NCBI RefSeq assembly: GCF_012932375.1
Contig: NZ_JAAIIG010000004.1
Coordinates: forward strand, 228,006 to 292,005
Direction: 5' to 3'
DNA: 64,000 bases
Origin: Bifidobacterium olomucense
GTDB lineage: Bacteria; Actinomycetota; Actinomycetes; Actinomycetales; Bifidobacteriaceae
The notes under the pieces were generated by a model. The model saw nothing but the letters and a program-made list of their open reading frames with translations, was not told the DNA's origin and searched no databases. Both the position numbers and the translations under genes were made by a program. Below, one piece after another: positions 12,248 through 21,100 of the stretch (within the stretch, counting starts at the first letter, position 1; every line of letters starts with the position of its first letter).

Positions 12248-13033
12248 ATGACAGAACATACACAACTCATTGATGCAATCAACATCCGTACCGCCATACG
12301 CGCCTACGACAACGAGCCAATCGACGACGATACGGCCCGTCAGCTGGAGATGACACTCCAGCCGTTGAATCTGATCGCCGATCTCAATATCCAGTTGGTG
12401 CGAGATCAGCCGAAGGTGTTCGCCGAGGCCAACGCCTCCGGTCATCTGACGAATGCGGCGAATTATCTGGCCATCGTCGGCCCGAAAAACGATGACGAGG
12501 CCAAGGAGCGTGCCGGCTTCTATGCTGAACGTGCGGTATTGGCCGCCACGCTGCGCGGCTTGGGCACGCTATGGGTGGCCGGTTCCTGGGATCGCGCCGA
12601 AGCCGCCCGCCACTGCCGCGTGACCGGCGCTCAGGAGCTGTATCTTGGCGTGGTCGTCGGACACCCGAAGAACCATCTGGAGTATCAGGCCAAATCGTAC
12701 GAGGAGCTTGTCGAAGCGCAGCGTACGCATCGGGCCACCAAGACGTTCGAACAGTTCACCGCCGGCATGCAGCAGGATGAGCGCGATGCCGTTCCGGCCT
12801 GGTTCAAGTCAGGCGTCGAGGCTGCGATGAAGGCACCGAGCGCCATGAATCGCCAGCCGGTGCTCTTCACGTACAACGCGGCGGATGACACCGCAGCCGC
12901 GCATATCGACCCCGCCGCAGGCGATGAGCACTGGGCGCTTAACGATCTGGGCATCGCCAAACTGCATTTCCAGATCGGTGCCGGTCAAGGCCAGTGGGCC
13001 TGGGGTGACGGCGGCCTGTTCATCCACAAGTAA
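12248..13033 (+). CDS. Nitroreductase-family flavoprotein (TM1586-like)
   Basis: About 261 aa. The N-terminal half begins IDAINIRTAIRAYDNEPID, typical of FMN-dependent nitroreductases where the RxAIRxY stretch contacts FMN phosphate. The middle contains RAVLAATLRGLGTLWVAGSW and the C-terminal half repeats the fold with APSAMNRQPVLF. This two-half arrangement fits the putative TM1586 nitroreductase group. The physiological substrate is unknown. GATAAT lies seven bases before the ATG and there is no Shine-Dalgarno, so the transcript may be leaderless. The gene is divergent from ppgK and convergent with the glycosyltransferase. Confidence 0.87.
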   Translation: MTEHTQLIDAINIRTAIRAYDNEPIDDDTARQLEMTLQPLNLIADLNIQLVRDQPKVFAEANASGHLTNAANYLAIVGPKNDDEAKERAGFYAERAVLAATLRGLGTLWVAGSWDRAEAARHCRVTGAQELYLGVVVGHPKNHLEYQAKSYEELVEAQRTHRATKTFEQFTAGMQQDERDAVPAWFKSGVEAAMKAPSAMNRQPVLFTYNAADDTAAAHIDPAAGDEHWALNDLGIAKLHFQIGAGQGQWAWGDGGLFIHK

Positions 13034-13054
13034 CGGTTACCACTCAGCAACATT

Positions 13055-13105
13055 TTTCGCGAATATGTACCACTGACCAACACTGAGTGGTACATATTCG
13101 CGAAA
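13055..13105. repeat. Intergenic palindrome GAATATGTACC, copy 1
   Basis: Perfect 20-base arms (13055-13074 and 13086-13105) around an 11-base loop. The core TCGCGAATATGTACC is shared with four other copies in the window. It lies just after the nitroreductase stop, between convergent genes. Confidence 0.9.
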
Positions 13106-13228
13106 GGTGGATATCACCTTTGAGAGATAGGCGAAGCGATAGGTGTCCCTTTGGGATAGGTGTCCCTCTTTGGGATAGGTGTTCGTTTGGGAAGCGATAG
13201 ATATTCCCTTTGAATATGTATCGCTTCC
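13103..13228. repeat. Structured spacer: hairpins and a three-unit tandem repeat
   Basis: Between the two palindrome copies lie three structures. AAAGGTG and CACCTTT form a hairpin (13103-13121). Three imperfect tandem units begin GATAGGTGT and end TTTGG (13138-13154, 13155-13173, 13174-13190). A further inverted repeat has 17-base arms (13190-13206 and 13212-13228) matching at 16 of 17 positions, starting GGAAGCGATA. No coding sequence is supported here. Confidence 0.8.
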
Positions 13229-13229
13229 T

Positions 13230-13276
13230 TCGCGAATATGTACCACTGACCGTTGCTGAGTGGTACATATTCGCGA
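13230..13276. repeat. Intergenic palindrome GAATATGTACC, copy 2
   Basis: Perfect 18-base arms (13230-13247 and 13259-13276) with an 11-base loop, same core as copy 1. The loop side GTTGCTGAGTG is the reverse complement of CACTCAGCAAC at 13041-13051, so the whole spacer is flanked by matching inverted ends. Confidence 0.9.
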
Positions 13277-13336
13277 GAGGAGGGGGTGGGCGACGTTTGG
13301 GGATTCCGCTACTTGGGATGCCGCCGCCCGGGGACG

Positions 13337-14359
13337 TTATTGGAGCGGCGGCATGGGCTTCCAGCTGGGATCATGCATCAGCTTGCGCGAATCCCACCAG
13401 CCCTTGACGATTTTGACCACGCCGGTGCGCACATGCTCGCGGTCCACCATCACCAGTCGAATCAGCTCCTTGGCGGCCGTCAGCGCGGTGCCGAGCGCGA
13501 ACAACGCGGGGCGGAAATCGCCGTATGTCATGAAGTAACGGGCCATGTAGCCGCGGTTACGCATGATGTGGTAACGGTTCATATCCGACGTGGAGTTGAG
13601 CTGACGTACACCGGCGATGTCCCAGTTGCCGATCTCGCGGGTGCGGCGCAGAATCACGTCCGGCACCACGATCGGGTTGGTGACCTTGCTGGCGCGGTAG
13701 CCGTAGATCGTGTCATCCCAGTAGATGAAGAAGCGCGGATCGGGCAGACCGATCTCCTTGACCACGCGACGGCTGAACAGACCGCCCTCGAAGCACAGGG
13801 TATCCATCACACGGTATCCGGCAGGACCGAACGCAGCCGGGGCGATCGGGTTCGGAATGCCCAGCGGCACGATGAAGTCGTACTGCCAGTAGAACGGACC
13901 GCCGTCATAGTCGAATCGGGAGCCTTGAATCACCTCATGGCGCGGCGTCCACTTGGCGAGCTTGCCGATGGCGTCCGGCAACACGGCCACATCGTCGTCC
14001 ATCACCCAGAACCATTGGGCGCCAAGCTCGTAGGCCTTGGCCACGCCTGCGGAGAAACCGCCGGCACCGCCCAGATTCTCGGTCTGCGGCGCGTATACCA
14101 CACGGCGCTCGTTACCGGACTGGTCGGCCACGGTAGTGCCCCACTGGGCGGTCACCTTGCCGGCGAATCCGGCGACCATCTCAGCGGTCTCGGCAGAGTT
14201 CTCGTTGTCCACGATGACGATGCGCCATGGAGCCTGTTCCAGCGCCAGAATCGAATCGAACAACACTTCCAGCAACTGCTGGCGTTTGAATGTGGTGACG
14301 ATCAGGGCAAGCTTCTCAATGCTGTGCTGTACGGCGTGCTTTTCACTCATGGGTTCCAT
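13337..14359 (-). CDS. Family 2 glycosyltransferase
   Basis: A GT-A-fold transferase of about 340 aa acting on nucleotide sugars. The N-terminus LALIVTTFKRQQLLEVLFDS is the usual first strand and helix. The nucleotide-sugar Asp is in IVIVDNENS, and the metal-binding DxD is MDDDVAVLPDAI. The segment around FFIYWDDTIYGYRA resembles galactofuranosyl/rhamnosyl transferases of the GlfT-like group, so a cell-wall or exopolysaccharide role is likely; the sugar is not determined. ATG at 14350 is an alternative start, and neither start has a strong ribosome binding site. It lies just downstream of the pilus cluster on the same strand, which may be coincidental. Confidence 0.88.
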   Translation of the reverse strand: MEPMSEKHAVQHSIEKLALIVTTFKRQQLLEVLFDSILALEQAPWRIVIVDNENSAETAEMVAGFAGKVTAQWGTTVADQSGNERRVVYAPQTENLGGAGGFSAGVAKAYELGAQWFWVMDDDVAVLPDAIGKLAKWTPRHEVIQGSRFDYDGGPFYWQYDFIVPLGIPNPIAPAAFGPAGYRVMDTLCFEGGLFSRRVVKEIGLPDPRFFIYWDDTIYGYRASKVTNPIVVPDVILRRTREIGNWDIAGVRQLNSTSDMNRYHIMRNRGYMARYFMTYGDFRPALFALGTALTAAKELIRLVMVDREHVRTGVVKIVKGWWDSRKLMHDPSWKPMPPLQ

Positions 14360-14401
14360 TCTAGGCACAGCCTATGCACAGCTGCGCCATGATTCGTGAA
14401 G

Positions 14402-15168
14402 TCAGTTCGAACGGCGACGTTTCAGGTCGAAGATGATCACCGCCGCCACCGTCGTACCGATGCCGAACAGGGCCAATGCGCTGATGGCGGCACCGGTGTT
14501 GGCCGGAACGGTCGGCTTTCTTGGCTGGGTGGGAGTGCTCGGCTTGTTGGGTTCGGGATTCGGGTTGGGCGTCGGTGGTGTGACGGTGCCGTTGTCGCTG
14601 AACTTCGGTTCCGCGGTAACCGCGAACGTTGGCGTGCCATCGCCGGTTTCCGGCACGGAAATCAGGAACGGGTCGCATCCGTATCGTTGATTCGATTCGG
14701 CGGCATTGGCGCGGGAGATCAGATACAGTCCCGCGTCCAGATTGAAGAATGTGGTGCGTCCGGTGGCGTCGGTGACGCCGGTCGCACTGTACAGCTGGTG
14801 TTCGGTGGCGTAGGTACCGATGCGCTTGGCTGCAGCGTTCAGCTCGGACGAGGTAAGCGTACCCCAGTCTTCATCAAACCGTTCGAAAGCACTCAACGTG
14901 TGGAAAGAGCGGACGGCCCGTCGCTGTCCAGCTCAGCGGAGGCGATACGAACGATGGCATAGGTGTCGCCGGCAAGTGCGGTCTGGTCTGCGGTATCGCG
15001 ATTCCATTGCGCATCGATGGTGATGCTGCCGACGGCTGCGGCTTGCGCGGTGTGGACCGGCGCGATAACCAAGGCGAACGCCATCGCACATATCGATGCG
15101 ATAAGCGCAAAGAGCATGCCGTTGCGGCGCACTGCGATGCCTCGTTGCACATGATGTGTGTCTGCCAT
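14402..15168 (-). pseudogene. Frameshifted minor pilin-like LPXTG-type surface protein
   Basis: Two frames together make one pilin-like protein. The first half starts at 15168 behind AAGGAG and has a Sec signal peptide (LVIAPVHTAQA), then SITIDAQWNRDTADQTALAGDTYAI. It runs into a stop at 14893. The second half continues in another frame (FHTLSAFERFDEDWGTLTS) through an FNLDAGLYLIS E-box-like region. It ends with the sorting signal VPANTG, a hydrophobic helix and the tail KRRRSN. Adding one base near 14920-14930 would join them as DGAVRSFHTLSAF. It is last in the pilus operon, 130 bases after the sortase. It could be a true mutation, a phase-off state or an assembly error. Confidence 0.8.
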
Positions 15169-15234
15169 ATCTGGCTTCTCCTTCCGCTTCTGACATTCGG
15201 TTCGTACAAAGAAATGTAATGGTAACGGCTTCGA

Positions 15235-15241
15235 CCCCCCC
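15235..15241 (-). repeat. Seven-base poly-G tract before the minor pilin gene
   Basis: A run of seven C on the plus strand (G on the transcript) lies 67 bases upstream of the 15168 start, in the gap after the sortase gene. Homopolymeric G runs are known sites of slippage in bifidobacterial surface genes. Here it lies outside the reading frame. Confidence 0.5.
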
Positions 15242-15300
15242 TGCTGCGGGAAGCATTCATCATCGGTTGGGCACTGGTGGAATCGGCGGGTGACGTTCAC

Positions 15301-16161
15301 TCACCGCGAGCTGTGCCGTGCGACGATATGCCGTTCGCTGCGCCACCGGTAAATGCGCCAACCGATGAGCAGCGCAATCAGGCCGAGGGACGGCAAAAGG
15401 TATTGCAGAGGAATGTCCACATGGAACGTGGGCTTGGATTCCTCGTCTTGTTCGGGGGTATAGGGGATGCGGTGGGCGCGCACGAGCAGTCGGTGCGTGT
15501 TGACCGCATAGGGGGTGCAGGTGATCAAGGTCACGAGGTCTTTGCCTTCTTCGATGGCCAATTCCTTGGTATCGGTAGGCAACACCGTGGTGATCTTATC
15601 GACCTGATAGGCGTATGTGTCTTTGAGAATCTTGATGTAGAAACGGTCGCCTTTCTTCATCAGATTCAGGTCGGTGAACAGTTTGGCGGTGGGCAATCCT
15701 CGGTGGCCGGAAAGTGCCGCGTGGGTCGTGGCACCGCCGACCGGCAGCGACGTGGGTTCCAAATGGCCGATGCCGGACTGCAGCACTTCTTCGGAAGTGC
15801 CGTGGTAGATCGGCATGGTTTCTTTGAGGCGAGGCACAGTGATGTAGCCCATCATGCCATCGCCGTTGAGGTTCAGCAGTTTGTTGTATTCACTGCTGGT
15901 GGCCTCGGTGTTCACGGCTGCGGTCAACGCATCCGTAGCACCCGCATTTTCGGCGGCAAGCCGTTCGTTGTAAGCATGCGCGGCATCCAGCATCTGCTGA
16001 TACTGCTCATCGGTCAACGAGTCCACGGCGGCGTCATAATTGCCGACCACGCGTGAAGCGTTGCGCATGATGAGGAAGTTGCTGATCGTCGGGTAGAACA
16101 GCACGAGCAGTCCTACGGCGATAATCAGCAGCGGCACGATGCCGCGCAGCTTGTTCTTCAT
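15301..16161 (-). CDS. srtC: Class C (pilin-polymerising) sortase
   Basis: A membrane transpeptidase that links pilin subunits through their LPXTG motifs. 286 aa: N-terminal helix IVPLLIIAVGLLVLFYPTI, catalytic domain, then a second hydrophobic helix YLLPSLGLIALLIGW near the C-terminus, the two-helix topology of class C. Catalytic His153 is in ALSGHRGLP, Cys215 in LITCTPY, and the essential Arg lies in the NTHRLLVRAHR segment. The start at 16161 follows AGGAG at about six bases. It sits directly after the major pilin, as in other bifidobacterial pilus loci, so its substrates should be the neighbouring LPSTG and LPDTG proteins. Confidence 0.95.
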   Translation of the reverse strand: MKNKLRGIVPLLIIAVGLLVLFYPTISNFLIMRNASRVVGNYDAAVDSLTDEQYQQMLDAAHAYNERLAAENAGATDALTAAVNTEATSSEYNKLLNLNGDGMMGYITVPRLKETMPIYHGTSEEVLQSGIGHLEPTSLPVGGATTHAALSGHRGLPTAKLFTDLNLMKKGDRFYIKILKDTYAYQVDKITTVLPTDTKELAIEEGKDLVTLITCTPYAVNTHRLLVRAHRIPYTPEQDEESKPTFHVDIPLQYLLPSLGLIALLIGWRIYRWRSERHIVARHSSR

Positions 16162-16201
16162 GAATCTCCTGTTATGTTACAGGGTGTGTGGATCTCGACT
16201 G

Positions 16202-16231
16202 TTCCGGCTCCCCTATCATAGGGAGCCGGAA
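16202..16231 (-). promoter_or_regulatory. Hairpin between the major pilin and sortase genes
   Basis: Eleven-base perfect arms (TTCCGGCTCCC and GGGAGCCGGAA) around an eight-base loop. No T-run follows, so it is more likely a partial terminator or 3'-end stabiliser that keeps pilin mRNA above sortase mRNA (inference). Confidence 0.65.
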
Positions 16232-16239
16232 AGCGGATC

Positions 16240-18018
16240 TCAGGCAGTGTGCTTGGAGGACTTACGGTTGGACTTGACGTACCAAGCCGTGCCCAGAGCC
16301 ACAATCAGCACGCCGAACACGGTGAACAGGGCGGTGCCGATGCCACCGGTGGAAGGCAGGGTCGGGTGGTTACCCGTGTTCTGGTTCTGGACCGGGATGA
16401 CCGGCGGCTCGCCCTTGATGGTGTGCTCCTTGTTTTCAGTGTCAGTGTAGACAATATTCCAAGAGGTCAGCTTGCCGGTGCCACCGTTGGTGGTACCGCC
16501 GTCGGCTGCGCCATTGTCGGTGTCATAGGTGGCGGAGATGACGACCTTGATCTTGCCAACCAGCTTGTTGTAACCGGCCGGAGCCTTGGTCTCCTCGAAC
16601 CAGTAGGTACCGGCCTTCAGGCCTCCCACCTGGATGCGACCATACTTCGGGGTGACGAGTTCGTCGGTGCGGGTATCGGTATTGGTGTCGTTCTGCTTGT
16701 CATCGCCAGCGTACTGGGCGACGGCCTTCTGAGTGCCGTCACCCGCCTCAGTGATGTCGAACTTCAGAGCCTTGGTCGCAGCCGCATCGGCGTACACCTT
16801 GAAGGTGGCGCCACCGAGACGCTCGGAGGACTCGTTGTAAAGCTTGCCGGTGTACTTGTCGATGGTGAAGCCGAAGGTGTGCGTGCGCACTTCGCTCGGG
16901 ATGGAGGTACCGGTTCCGGTGTTGTGCGGGTCGTTGCTGTACTCGACCTTTGCCTCGTTGGTGTTGCCGTCCTTGCCGATAACAGCTTTGGTGTTCAGCT
17001 TGGCGGAGTACTCCACGGTGATGACCTTGCCGGCATCGTTCTGGTGCTTGCCGCGGAAGTCGATCATGTTGATGCCGATGGAGGTGCCGTCGATGGGGTT
17101 GCCGTCATCATCCGTATGAGAGACAGATACGTTGAAGTCGACGCCCTTCTTCAGAGTCTTGTAGTTCTGACCCTGATCAGGTTCCTTGCTGTCCAGAATC
17201 TTGACGACCGGTTCGAAGGTATCCTTGGTGGCCTCATTGTCGTCAGAACCGAGCAGCGTCAGACCCTTGGAGAGGGTATCAGAGAAGTTGAAGGTGTAGC
17301 CGAGGTTGTACAAGCCCATGTCCGGCACCTTGGAGGTCAGCTTGTAGTCGACCTTGTCGCCGATCTTGTTCTCAGTAGCGTGCTGGTTATTCACGGTCTT
17401 GTCAACGGTCGGGAACTCGTGCTTGAGCGAGATGGATACGTTGTGGTCGGTGTCGGTGAGGTTCACGAGCAGTGCCTGATACTTGCCGTCCTGTCCGAGC
17501 TGAGTATCAGCCGGGGCGATGATGTAGTAGCCGTTGGCAAGAGAATCGAAGGTGTAGGTCTGCTGATCGGTGGCATCAGTGCTGGTTTTGTCAGGGGTGA
17601 CATTGTTGTTAGCTGCAGCCCACTTCTTTGCCAGGTTCGCGAAGTCGGCGCGCTGAGCCTCGGTCAGGGAGTTGATGTACTTGACCGCCTGCTGATCGAC
17701 CGTCACCTTGGCACCAGTCGTATCGGTGTACTCCACATAGTTGGTGCCCGGAGTCGTGGTGGTGTCGTCACTGGTGAAGAACGGCTTCCAAGCATCGTTC
17801 AGCGTGTAGGTCACTTCGTCGTTGTCGGTGCCAGTCACCGCGGCGGTGAACATCTGGTACAACTTCAGTTCGCCGGCGAAGCTGGTGCTGGTGTTCACCG
17901 TGATGGTACCAGTGTCGGTACCCGCCGCACTGGCGGTGAGAGTTCCCAGTCCGGCAATGCCGAACATGGTCGCAACGGCGATAATCGCTGCTGCGAACTT
18001 CTTGATCAGTGCTTTCAT
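16240..18018 (-). CDS. Major pilin subunit, LPXTG-anchored
   Basis: Shaft protein of the sortase-dependent pilus, 592 aa. Basic N-terminus and signal peptide with likely cleavage after TASA. Pilin-type domains follow; KHEFPTVDKTV occupies the place of the usual YPK pilin-motif lysine. An E-box appears in the last domain (YWFEETKAPAGY), a sign of intramolecular isopeptide bonds. The C-terminus has LPSTGG, a hydrophobic helix and the tail KSNRKSSKHTA. The frame is open further upstream, but the start at 18018 is supported by AAGGAG/AAAGGAA and by the signal peptide beginning MKALIKKF. It lies between the adhesin and the sortase on the same strand. Confidence 0.95.
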   Translation of the reverse strand: MKALIKKFAAAIIAVATMFGIAGLGTLTASAAGTDTGTITVNTSTSFAGELKLYQMFTAAVTGTDNDEVTYTLNDAWKPFFTSDDTTTTPGTNYVEYTDTTGAKVTVDQQAVKYINSLTEAQRADFANLAKKWAAANNNVTPDKTSTDATDQQTYTFDSLANGYYIIAPADTQLGQDGKYQALLVNLTDTDHNVSISLKHEFPTVDKTVNNQHATENKIGDKVDYKLTSKVPDMGLYNLGYTFNFSDTLSKGLTLLGSDDNEATKDTFEPVVKILDSKEPDQGQNYKTLKKGVDFNVSVSHTDDDGNPIDGTSIGINMIDFRGKHQNDAGKVITVEYSAKLNTKAVIGKDGNTNEAKVEYSNDPHNTGTGTSIPSEVRTHTFGFTIDKYTGKLYNESSERLGGATFKVYADAAATKALKFDITEAGDGTQKAVAQYAGDDKQNDTNTDTRTDELVTPKYGRIQVGGLKAGTYWFEETKAPAGYNKLVGKIKVVISATYDTDNGAADGGTTNGGTGKLTSWNIVYTDTENKEHTIKGEPPVIPVQNQNTGNHPTLPSTGGIGTALFTVFGVLIVALGTAWYVKSNRKSSKHTA

Positions 18019-18095
18019 CACTGTTCCTTTCTCCTTATGTTTTCGTATTTCTCGGCTATGAGTCGGAAAGTACGAGATAACTGGACATTGGCTGC

Positions 18096-18115
18096 CCGTC
18101 ACCCGGAGGTGACGG
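18096..18115 (-). promoter_or_regulatory. Hairpin between the adhesin and major pilin genes
   Basis: Arms CCGTCACC and GGTGACGG with a four-base loop, ten bases after the adhesin stop and ~80 before the pilin start. There is no T-run. It may be a processing site or attenuator that lets pilin be expressed at a different level (inference). Confidence 0.55.
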
Positions 18116-18124
18116 AAATCTTGA

Positions 18125-21100
18125 TCATTGCGAGACGTGGCGTCCTCGCCTGCGGGAAGTGCCGGAACCGGAACCGTCACGCACGTACCATGCAACGCCG
18201 AGTCCGATCAGAATGAACGCCATCATGGCGAACATCCGGGTGCCTTCGCCGCCGGTATCCGGCAACGGGAATGTGTTGGTCACCGTGGCGACGTATTCCT
18301 TGTTGTCGTTGGCGTTGCTGGCGCGCTTGGTGCCGTAGGTGACGGATGGCACATAATCGGCATCGGCAGGCGTCTTACGAATATCCTTGCCGTCGTCATC
18401 GTGGGTGATGATCGCGGTTTCGGACACGGTGTACGTGTAGTAGCGCACGATGTCGTTGCCGTTCGCATCCTTGTCCACCCTGGCGACCGGAAGTCCAGTG
18501 ACCTTGGTGCGCCAAGTATCCGTCCAAGGCGAGGCACCGTCCTTCGCGGTGAGTCGCACCGTCCAAGGGTTCCGTTGCGGCTTTCCGGAATCGCATCCGC
18601 CGTCATAACAGGTGATCTCGTCAGGCGTCACGACATTGCCGTTCTCATCGGTATAGTGCGCGGTAATGGTCAGCTCCACAGCATCCGGACGCGTCTTGCT
18701 GCCGTAATCCCTCCACACCTTCTGCAAGGTGAGGTCCACGGTCTGGCAGCCGTCTTCGCCGCAGGGATCCTGACCATCGTCGGGCTCGGGGGTGAGGCCA
18801 CCGTTGTTGTCGTCCACCGCCTTGTTGAGCATGAGCACGGCCTTGGCAGGGGAAACGTACGCTTCCATCGCCTTCGACGTGGACATGTCCTTGTCGCCGG
18901 TCTTCGGACTCCGCTTGATCGTCGCATCCTTGATGCCGATCCATGTGGTCTTGTTGTCGCCGGCCGCACCGCTGGATGCGGTGGCGGAATCATAGGCGTT
19001 GATGGTGTTGTAATACTCAACATCCCAACGGTCGAGACCGGTGTTCAGCGTGCCGTCACCGGTGTCGATGACTTTGTGCGCAACAAACAGCTCTCTGCCA
19101 TCTGCGGCACTGGTCACAGCGTCGCCGGCCGCATCATCGTGGGTGCGGTAGATACGGTAGGTGTTGTACTTGCCGTCATCATCCGGGCCGATGATCTTGT
19201 TCTTGTTCTCGAACTTCCAGTTGGACTTGAGCGTGGTCACGGCGAACGGGTCCACCAATCCACTGGTGCCGCGGATCGTATCGGCATAGGTCATCGAGTC
19301 GCCCTGCAGTACACCTTCGGTGTTGAGACCTGCGAAGCCGCCCGCGTAACCGGTGGTGAGCGTCTCCTCGCCGTCGAGGTCCTGCGTCGCTCCCCCGCCG
19401 AATACGTCGTAGCCGGCAGTGATACCCTGCACCGAAGAGTTGGTCACCTTGGTGCGGTTGCCCTTGATAAGCGTGACCTTGAGGTTCGTACGCAGCTGAT
19501 TCTCGTCAACACCGTTCTCAGTGCATGGCAGTTTGATGGTCGAGTCGCCGATGGTGATAATCGCCACGTCGGTCTGCTGCTGGTTTTCAGTGCTCTTCTT
19601 CGACAGGCCGACGCTGATCTTCAGTCCGAACAGGTTGACGTACAGCACGTTGCCTTCCGCCAGCACCTTGAGGTCGAACACATCTTTGATAGCGGGGAAC
19701 CATGATCCCAGATCGATGACGCCGAGGTTCTGCAACTGGGATGCATAGAGCAGCTTCAGCAGCGCATTGACAACCTTCAGGATTACGTCAAGCAGCACCG
19801 AACTGACCTCAGTATCGACCAGGTACGCCATCGTCGTTTCACCGACGAAGCCGCCGGCGATCTCGCCGCTGGACACCTTCTTGAGGTCGGCGACAGTGGA
19901 ACGGCTGACGCGCGCCAGATCGGCGTATCCGGCGAAGCCGCCGGCTACTTCGCGTCCGGTTGCCGCGTCGGTGCCGGCCGCATACTTCTCGCCCTGGTGG
20001 GATACGGCGACCGTGAAACCATTGGTGATGCCGGAAACCTTGGAATCGTCCACATGGGAGCCCCAGATATCGAGCACACCGGCGGTCGCACCGAGCAGTT
20101 TGCTGACCTGCGCATTATCGACGTCGAGCGTACCGGCCTTGCCGAGATGGCCGACGAAGCCGCCCGCGTAGTTGACGCCGTTCACGCTGTTAAGGTTCGT
20201 GACCGTGCCGAAATCGACGGTGCCGTTGATAAGTCCGCCGCCGAAGCCGCCGGCCGCACCGGTGTACCGCTTCGAGTCGAGGATGCCCTGCTTGCTGGCA
20301 TCGTGGGCGCGGATTTGGATGCCGTCAGCCACACCGTTCACCTCCGCATGGTAGATGTACGGGCGGAACGCTTCGAGCGCGCTGATATTGCCGGCCTTGA
20401 TCAGACCGAGCAACAGCTTGGCGCTCTGGTCGGAGCCGGCAGTGCCGTCAGTACCGGCCACGGACGCAACGGCGGTGGTGTCGGCCTGGCCGAAGAAGCC
20501 GCCAGCGTACTGGCCGCCTTCCACACCACGCAGACCGTCAACCTTGAGCGTATTGGTTGCTGATGTGCCACCGTTTTTGCTGCCGGCCACAACAGCCTTC
20601 ATCGAACCGGCGAAACCACCGGCCGCTCGGGCGTACTTGGTCGTGCCGCCCACAGTGTATGCACCTTCGACGGTGAAGCCCCATGCGGCGGCAGACTGCT
20701 CGTCCTTGACCGAGGAGACGCTTGCGCCTCGTACGGTGGACACAGTGGCCTGCACCACCTGTGCCAGATCATTCGGCGTGGAGATCACCGCGTCAAGCAG
20801 CTTCTGCAGGATGCCTTCGGAGGCGTTCGTGTTCACTTCGGCCACACCTGCCGCCGTGATCAGGCCCGCGTAGCCGCCGACCGCGTTCGTGCCGGCAACG
20901 CGGCGCAGGTTGCTCACATTGCAGCCGGTAGCCGTATAGTCCTTGTGCGTGGAGCCGATGGTCCAACGGTCGTCGGACTTGTCGGCGTCCGAGAATGTGG
21001 CGTCACCCCAGATCTGCGCGCCAGAGGCATAGCCGACATAGCCGCCGGCGAAGCCGTTCGTATGCGTGATATCGGTGCCGGTCGCCTCGACGGTCATACC

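Noticed and set aside
13044..13268. Short minus-strand open frames across the palindromes
   Set aside because: They consist only of translated repeats, with no start signal.
13055..13276. CRISPR array
   Set aside because: Copies are palindromic and irregularly spaced, with no repeat-spacer unit and no cas genes.
16249..18216. A 655-codon open frame on the plus strand opposite the major pilin gene
   Set aside because: It is an antisense shadow of the pilin codon bias, with repeated Val/Gly/Leu composition and no recognisable domain. The minus-strand pilin has a signal peptide, E-box and LPSTG motif.
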